A stretch of DNA of 64,000 nucleotides from contig NZ_JAFEWF010000001.1 of NCBI RefSeq assembly GCF_017355835.1, forward strand, positions 992,001 through 1,056,000, given 5' to 3'. How positions within the stretch are numbered: the first letter of the stretch is position 1; each line of letters begins with the position of its first letter. Positions 61,985-64,000 of this stretch are shown in pieces. Below the pieces are notes generated by a model. It was given only the letters and a program-made list of their open reading frames with translations. It ran no database searches and was not told the DNA's origin. Position numbers and translations under genes: made by a program. Origin of the DNA: Desertivirga brevis. GTDB taxonomy: Bacteria > Bacteroidota > Bacteroidia > Sphingobacteriales > Sphingobacteriaceae.

Positions 61985-62219
61985 TTTCTCAAAGATCAGG
62001 TAAGGGCAGGTATTCTTGAAGGAAATTATTAGTATGTTCTAAAGCTTAATAGTTCACTATTATCCGCGATATCCCCTCAATTACTTATTGGTCGTGTGTG
62101 CACTCACTTATTGCTTTACTGTATAAGGTAAGTTGCATTTTATTTTGATGTAATAAAAGTTTCAGGAACTTATGGAGAAGACCCTAATTCCGCATCTCAT
62201 TATTATAAAACCTAAAGCA
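61985..62219. other. Intergenic region before the ExbD gene
   Basis: About 235 bases. It contains the short palindromic tract GTGTGTGCACTCAC near 62093 and a weak -7-like TTATTTTG near 62140. No further gene is supported; an upstream ATG at 62172 is in frame with exbD but reads poorly. Confidence 0.35.
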
Positions 62220-62753
62220 ATGGCAGAATTAAATTCTTCAGCTGGAAGCCTCAGAGGCAAAGGCCGTACTTCAACTTTATCCCCAAAAGTGGACATGACC
62301 CCAATGGTAGATCTTATGTTCCTGTTAATTACCTTTTTTATGCTTACGACATCGTTAGCCAAACCCTTTATGATGCCTCTAGCTATGCCAGTGAAAGCTA
62401 GCCCAGGAATGGAAATAGCTGACAGCAGAACCATGAATCTATGCATTGGAAAAGATAATAGAATTCAGTGGTACATGGGAAAAGCGGAAAATCCATTAAC
62501 CGCTCCGGAGGTTACTAGTCTTTCTACCGAGGGATTACGTGAAGTTTTGAAGAGCCAGAACCAGAGCGTTCAAGGATTAACCGGCAGTAGGGAAAAAGGT
62601 GTAATTGCTTTAATAAAGCCTACTGACAGATCGAACTATAAAAATCTGGTAGATGTCCTTGATGAATTAAAAATTACCGGAATAGAAAACTATATGATCG
62701 TAGGGACCATGCCAATAGACATTGAAAGAATGAAAAGATCAGCTATCTATTAA
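62220..62753 (+). CDS. ExbD/TolR-family protein without nearby ExbB
   Basis: 177 residues. The single membrane helix MVDLMFLLITFFMLTTSLAK contains the essential Asp; PKVDMTPM precedes it, and a periplasmic domain follows (MNLCIGKDNRIQWYMGKAEN; NLVDVLDELKITGIENYMIV). It should power a TonB- or Tol-type system together with an ExbB protein, but none is encoded in the window. The start at 62220 (MAELNSS) is preferred to an ATG 16 codons upstream. Confidence 0.82.
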   Translation: MAELNSSAGSLRGKGRTSTLSPKVDMTPMVDLMFLLITFFMLTTSLAKPFMMPLAMPVKASPGMEIADSRTMNLCIGKDNRIQWYMGKAENPLTAPEVTSLSTEGLREVLKSQNQSVQGLTGSREKGVIALIKPTDRSNYKNLVDVLDELKITGIENYMIVGTMPIDIERMKRSAIY

Positions 62754-62762
62754 TTATATTTT

Positions 62763-62794
62763 AAAAGGACCAGAGCATTTATCTGGTCCTTTTT
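62763..62794 (+). terminator. Terminator of the ExbD gene
   Basis: A perfect 11-bp stem (AAAAGGACCAG / CTGGTCCTTTT) with a 9-base loop and T residues, 10 bp after the exbD stop. Its symmetric A/T ends may serve the convergent acidic-protein gene as well. Confidence 0.88.
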
Positions 62795-62817
62795 ATATCA
62801 TATGATTTTAAAACAAG

Positions 62818-63267
62818 TTATTGCTGGTCTTTCAACCTTTTATCCAGATCTATCTCTGAATTTGTTTTATCCAGGTTCTCACGAAAATTCTCTTTGATAT
62901 TTTCTGCATTATACTGAACCTGATCTCTTCCCATATCTCCTTTAATTCCCGCGTCAAAAGCAATTTGCTCGCTTCCTGGAAAATTATCCCCAAGTAAATT
63001 TTTAGTAACAGGAGCATCGCCTTCGTTTAAGGGATCAGGATTGTTATCAGGAATGCTTTTTTCGAGAAAGTTACTTACTCCTTCCTCCTGAGCAGGCACG
63101 TTATTAAGAACTTCATCCTGGTCGTCAAAATCCGGGCTGTTTTCGTCTTCAATTCTCGTCACCAGATCATTGCTATTCAATTGCTCCTGCTCGTCGAGTG
63201 ATGTCGGTTGCTCCGGCTGATCGGCTCCGTAACCTTCATCTTCCAAATAATCATCTTTATCTATCAT
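62818..63267 (-). CDS. Acidic, probably disordered hypothetical protein
   Basis: 149 residues, rich in Asp, Glu, Asn and Gln (start MIDKDDYLEDEGYGADQPEQ; end SEIDLDKRLKDQQ). It has no signal peptide, hydrophobic segment or Cys. Such a hydrophilic, low-complexity make-up suggests a disordered stress-type (hydrophilin-like) protein. It lies 34 bp after a PRC/17M-type stress gene on the same strand, supporting co-expression. Confidence 0.6.
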   Translation of the reverse strand: MIDKDDYLEDEGYGADQPEQPTSLDEQEQLNSNDLVTRIEDENSPDFDDQDEVLNNVPAQEEGVSNFLEKSIPDNNPDPLNEGDAPVTKNLLGDNFPGSEQIAFDAGIKGDMGRDQVQYNAENIKENFRENLDKTNSEIDLDKRLKDQQ

Positions 63268-63301
63268 AGGGATGTATTTATACTTTTAATGAATTTGAAA
63301 A

Positions 63302-64000
63302 CTATCGTTCTATGATCCTGCTCCTAAAACGCCTGGTTGAACTTGGGGGATTCGAGGAAATTCTGCTTCGATAAGCTTTAACTGTTTCGTCTATATTAAT
63401 AGCTCCAGTTCTATCAAGAATTTCTGCTGCCCTTTCGGCTTCTGCGATGGATAACTTACTAACAAGCACAACTGGATATTTCCGGCCATCGTTGGAGTTG
63501 AGCCAACTGGATTCATCAGAACTGAAAAGGTTTGAAAAGAAACCGCTGATTCCTTCTTTCTCATTCAAATTGCCTTTGGCAATATCTTCCTGATCACGGA
63601 AAACGATTTGTACTTCTCTCCTATTAAAGCCGTTTTCTATTAAATGGTTTTCTGCAAGCTCAGCTTCTCTTCTTGACTGAAAAACACCTGCTACAGATTG
63701 CCGCCTAACCTCGTCACTTTCATAGCTACCTGTATTATGAGTGGAAACAAGGGGCCTTTCATCTGTCACTCCGTGCTCTCTTAATGATGGGGCAGAATGG
63801 TCCCGATTATCTGTTATTAAATTTGCAGATGATTTTTTCCCTGAGTTGAAATTACGAAAGGTATTAATGATAATTTCCTCAGTTTTAACAGTAAGACTGC
63901 TACGGTCGTAATTTGGTAAAGAACTGAGTTCATTAGCTGAAAGACCTGGATATACTACGTTTTTGTAAACTTCGTCTAATTCGGCATATTCTAAAGGCAG
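63302..64000 (-). CDS. PRC-barrel/17M-like stress protein, C-terminal part (cut by window edge)
   Basis: The frame is open without interruption to base 64000, so at least 233 residues are seen and the true start is outside. The leading part (LPLEYAELDEVYKNVVYPGL, LPNYDRSSLTV) resembles the segment after a PRC-barrel; residues from about 100 form a 17M-like module (VAGVFQSRREAELAENHLIE ... LSIAEAERAAEILDRTGAIN) and the end is Arg/Ser-rich. An internal GTG at 63769 could be mistaken for the start. The architecture is like that of the gene at 42058. Confidence 0.72.
   Translation of the reverse strand: MPLEYAELDEVYKNVVYPGLSANELSSLPNYDRSSLTVKTEEIIINTFRNFNSGKKSSANLITDNRDHSAPSLREHGVTDERPLVSTHNTGSYESDEVRRQSVAGVFQSRREAELAENHLIENGFNRREVQIVFRDQEDIAKGNLNEKEGISGFFSNLFSSDESSWLNSNDGRKYPVVLVSKLSIAEAERAAEILDRTGAINIDETVKAYRSRISSNPPSSTRRFRSRIIER

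Noticed and set aside
62086..62105. GTGTGTGCACTCAC near exbD as another CRP-type site
   Set aside because: The half-sites do not match TGTGA/TCACA with a 6-base spacer, and no -7 box lies at the cco distance.
63302..63769. Treating the right-edge stress gene as starting at GTG 63769
   Set aside because: The same frame stays open to base 64000 and the added residues look like a PRC-type linker, so the start lies outside the window.
1..64000. CRISPR arrays, prophage, insertion sequences, tRNA or rRNA genes
   Set aside because: No regularly spaced repeats, transposase, integrase or phage genes and no cloverleaf-like sequence were seen on either strand by eye; a dedicated tRNA scan was not possible.

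Overview
The window looks like chromosomal DNA of an aerobic, free-living member of the Bacteroidota, most like the Sphingobacteriaceae (Pedobacter/Mucilaginibacter type). The reasons are: a fused ccoN-ccoO cbb3 oxidase gene, a futalosine-type menaquinone pathway, a T9SS sorting-domain protein, SYLF, DUF3857, DUF2721 and DUF4202 proteins, SusD-independent stress proteins of the YsnF/17M type, TAnnTTTG-type -7 promoter boxes and an AT-rich background. This is inference from gene content; no rRNA or tRNA gene, phage, integrase, IS element or CRISPR array was seen.

Layout. 1-8.8 kb: menaquinone genes (5' part of a ubiD-like gene, mqnA, a histidine phosphatase, mqnE) mixed with a PepSY-like secreted protein, a histone-deacetylase-like amidohydrolase, a SlyD-like prolyl isomerase and a thioredoxin-like DUF255 protein. 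8.8-17 kb: one long minus-strand copper/silver (Cus-type) operon: HYC_CC_PP protein, HMA protein, metal-binding lipoprotein, an RND pump permease split into two coupled genes, a TolC-family channel and two different adaptor lipoproteins. 17-20.6 kb: FkbM methyltransferase, a tiny T9SS-tailed protein and two YsnF/DUF2382 stress genes. 20.9-34.2 kb: housekeeping genes (mqo, argS, ferredoxin and its reductase, LysR regulator, SGNH hydrolase, SYLF protein, queG, DEDDh exonuclease). 34.3-46 kb: a coupled pair of DUF3857/transglutaminase proteins, two response regulators, a polyprenyl synthase, two DUF2721 proteins, a divergent diadenylate-cyclase-domain protein next to a PRC-barrel stress protein, and topoisomerase III. 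46-55 kb: the complete cbb3 oxidase locus ccoI-ccoS-ccoNO-ccoQ-ccoP-ccoG-fixH-TauE. 55-64 kb: zinc-poor sirtuin, metallophosphoesterase, TIGR03915/TIGR03916 DNA-repair pair, FUSC transporter, a lone ExbD, and a PRC/17M-type stress gene running off the right edge.

How the parts fit. MqnA, MqnE and UbiD make menaquinone, Mqo feeds electrons into it and the cbb3 oxidase is a respiratory terminus. CcoI supplies copper to that oxidase, while the Cus operon exports excess copper. Both ccoI and ccoN have a CRP-type palindrome (TGTGA-N6-TCAC) whose centre lies exactly 51.5 bp upstream of a -7-like box, which suggests one CRP/FNR-family regulator for both.

The most unusual structure is a pair of about 75-bp elements, 150 bp apart, between ccoS and ccoNO. 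They share a 29-bp identical head and a similar hairpin-loop motif, but their stems differ while still pairing, as expected of a structured RNA (or a REP-like palindrome family). Other points of note are the split RND permease, a DUF3857 protein that lacks its catalytic Cys and His beside a paralogue that keeps them, and a sirtuin without the zinc-binding cysteines.
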